Both the position numbers and the translations under genes were made by a program. Under the pieces are notes generated by a model. That model worked only from the letters and a program-made list of their open reading frames with translations, was not told where the DNA came from and made no database searches. Shown here one piece after another: positions 62,480-64,000 of a DNA stretch of 64,000 nucleotides (its first letter is position 1; every line of letters starts with the position of its first letter). Origin of the DNA: Paraburkholderia ribeironis (GTDB taxonomy: Bacteria; Pseudomonadota; Gammaproteobacteria; Burkholderiales; Burkholderiaceae); contig NZ_CYGX02000060.1 of assembly GCF_900019265.1 (NCBI RefSeq), forward strand, positions 1 through 64,000, given 5' to 3'.

Positions 62480-63562
62480 TTATAGAACGGCGTCCTTGCG
62501 CACACCGTTTGAGGCGAAGAAGCGCTTGAGCCGCACCAGCGCTTCCTGTTGGATCTGGCGCACGCGCTCGCGCGTGAGGCCCATTTCATCGGCCAGCTCT
62601 TCGAGCGTGGCGGGCTCGATGTGATTCAGTCCGAAGCGGCGCTCAATCACATGACGATGCTTGTCCGACAGGCGCGCGAGCCACGCGCGGGTCAGCGTCT
62701 CCAGCTCGCGATGCTGCACCTCGGCATCCGGCGACTGGCTCTGATCGTCGGATAGCAGATCGAGCAGACTGCTCGCCGGATCGAGATCGAGCGGCGCGTC
62801 GAGCGACGCGGTGTGCTCGTTCAGCGCGAGAATGTCGGTGACTTCGTCGGTGGTCTTGCCGGTCAGATAGGCGATGTCGTCGATGCTGGCGTCGCGCCGC
62901 TCGGCCGCTTCGCCGGAATTCATCGAATTCTTTTCCAGATGGCGCTTCGCGCGCAGCACCTGATTGAGCTCACGAATCACGTGCACTGGCAAACGCACGG
63001 TGCGCGCCTGATTCATGATCGCGCGCTCGATACTCTGGCGGATCCACCACGTGGCGTAAGTCGAAAACCGGAAGCCGCGCGTCGGATCGAACTTTTCGAT
63101 CGCGTGCATCAGGCCGAGGTTGCCCTCTTCGATCAGATCCAGCAACGGCACGCCGCGATTCAGATAACCCTTGGCAATGCTGACGACGAGCCGCAGATTG
63201 CGCTCGATCATCACCTGCCGCGCGTCGAACTCGCCGGCCTTGGCAAGACGCGAATACTTCTGCTCCTCGTCGACGGTGAGAAGCGGCTTCACGCTGATGC
63301 GGTTCAGGTAATGCTGAATGGTGTCGGCCGTCAGCTCGGCTTGCAACAGTGCGCGGAAGTCGTCCGCGTCCGGCGCGGCTTCGCCCGCGCCTTCGCGGAC
63401 ATCGCCGCCTTCATCCACGCCGCCCTGGCGCTCCTCGAGATCGCGCTCGTCCGCGATCTCGTCTTCCACTTCCGAAGCGCCGGTTTCGTCCACCGCGCCG
63501 GACGTGGCTTGGCTGATCGTCTCAGACTCGGCTTGCGGCGGGCGGCGCTTCGATTTCGGCAT
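62480..63562 (-). CDS. rpoS: RpoS, stationary-phase/general stress sigma factor
   Basis: Directs RNA polymerase to stress and stationary-phase promoters. The 360-residue product has an acidic N-terminal region (about 1-70, with EDEIADERDLEE). Region 2 is typical (RNLRLVVSIAKGYLNRG, LLDLIEEGNLGLMHAIEKFD, RFSTYATWWIRQSIERAI). Region 4 has the helix-turn-helix TLEELADEMGLTRERVRQIQ. The N-terminal acidic stretch is longer than in E. coli (330 residues). It lies 16 bases after nlpD, the usual place of rpoS, and is followed directly by an exonuclease gene. Confidence 0.97.
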   Translation of the reverse strand: MPKSKRRPPQAESETISQATSGAVDETGASEVEDEIADERDLEERQGGVDEGGDVREGAGEAAPDADDFRALLQAELTADTIQHYLNRISVKPLLTVDEEQKYSRLAKAGEFDARQVMIERNLRLVVSIAKGYLNRGVPLLDLIEEGNLGLMHAIEKFDPTRGFRFSTYATWWIRQSIERAIMNQARTVRLPVHVIRELNQVLRAKRHLEKNSMNSGEAAERRDASIDDIAYLTGKTTDEVTDILALNEHTASLDAPLDLDPASSLLDLLSDDQSQSPDAEVQHRELETLTRAWLARLSDKHRHVIERRFGLNHIEPATLEELADEMGLTRERVRQIQQEALVRLKRFFASNGVRKDAVL

Positions 63563-63578
63563 GGTCGTATCGCTTGGC

Positions 63579-64000
63579 TTATTGCGGCGGCAAATACTTC
63601 AGTGGGTCGACAGGCTTACCCTGCCGGCGAACTTCGAAATGCAACATCACACGGTCTGAATCGCTATTGCCCATCTCAGCGATCTTCTGCCCTTTCGTGA
63701 CCGCGTCCCCCTCTTTTACCATCAAAGCGCGGTTGTGTGCATACGCGGTGAGATAAGTTGCGTCATGCTTGATGATAATGAGATTGCCGTAACCACGCAG
63801 CCCATTTCCAGCATAAACGACACGACCATCGGCAGAAGCCTTGACTGGATCGCCCGCGGCGCCGCCGATATTGACGCCCTTGTTGCTCGAATCGTTGAAG
63901 GTGCCAAGCAACGGTCCACGCACCGGCCACGAAAACGCCACGTTGCCCGATGCGTTGGCGCTCGAGTCGGTGACGGCGCCCGCATTGGCCGGCGGTGTCG
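63579..64000 (-). CDS. nlpD: NlpD, LytM-domain murein hydrolase activator (3' part only)
   Basis: Outer-membrane lipoprotein that activates the amidase AmiC during cell separation. The window holds about 140 C-terminal residues, the LytM (M23-type) domain: FSWPVRGPLLGTF, GVNIGGAAGDPVKASADGRV, GLRGYGNLIIIKH and RVMLHFEVRRQGKPVDP. As in NlpD and EnvC, catalytic zinc ligands of true M23 peptidases are changed: GVNIGG has N where metal-binding H/D is expected. The frame stays open to the right edge, so the start lies outside the window. rpoS follows after 16 bases. Confidence 0.93.
   Translation of the reverse strand, partial: TPPANAGAVTDSSANASGNVAFSWPVRGPLLGTFNDSSNKGVNIGGAAGDPVKASADGRVVYAGNGLRGYGNLIIIKHDATYLTAYAHNRALMVKEGDAVTKGQKIAEMGNSDSDRVMLHFEVRRQGKPVDPLKYLPPQ

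Overview
The window is high-GC proteobacterial chromosome that reads as Burkholderiaceae, most likely Paraburkholderia or Burkholderia. The evidence is the gene order tig-clpP-clpX-lon-hupB-ppiD with tRNA-Val/tRNA-Asp, an intact phaC-phaA-phaB-phaR cluster with a close bktB homologue nearby, the ahpC-ahpD pair, and nlpD-rpoS. Nearly everything is core chromosome. I see no prophage, insertion sequence or CRISPR array. Assignments come from reading the sequence and translations by eye, without database searches.

Layout. 0.1-9.3 kb (minus strand): protein quality control, with trigger factor, ClpP, ClpX, Lon, HU, two tRNAs and the periplasmic chaperone PpiD. 9.8-13.3 kb (plus): glycerate kinase, a MarR regulator, a small conserved-looking protein, tRNA-Leu and a squalene/phytoene-synthase family enzyme. 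13.9-17.9 kb: a small secreted protein divergent from ompR-envZ, then ahpC-ahpD behind a palindromic operator-like sequence. 18-26 kb: ispD-ispF, mfd, argE, a PLP-dependent dehydratase and mscL. 26.1-30.4 kb: a three-gene phosphorelay cluster (hybrid kinase, single-domain receiver, membrane kinase) with no DNA-binding output. 30.8-36.4 kb: an uncharacterised small protein, an AsmA-family protein, a FetAB-type exporter and a secreted protein.

36.6-42 kb is the most accessory-looking part. It has a frameshifted LysR remnant, a 14-bp minisatellite touching the end of ligD, a LigD that has lost almost all of its phosphoesterase domain, Ku, and a cytochrome P450. 42-51 kb: serB, a previously easy-to-miss 43-codon membrane peptide gene, a membrane protein, a MetC-like lyase, a secreted protein, the BktB-type thiolase, kdgK, rimO and dusC. 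51.4-56.4 kb: the polyhydroxybutyrate genes phaC-phaA-phaB-phaR. 56.9-64 kb: pgeF-rluD divergent from bamD, then rlmD, an exonuclease, rpoS and the 3' part of nlpD, which runs off the window edge.

A recurring feature is short tandem repeats. Most lie inside genes and have units that are multiples of three bases (AsmA-like, Ku, PhaR, RlmD). Others sit at gene boundaries (argE 3' end, ligD 3' end, upstream of the 45.3-46.0 kb gene). The most unusual observations are the PE-deleted LigD beside Ku, the 43-codon membrane peptide gene, the nested palindromes before ahpC, the terminator-like hairpin between ahpC and ahpD, and the proline-rich loop inside the single-domain receiver.
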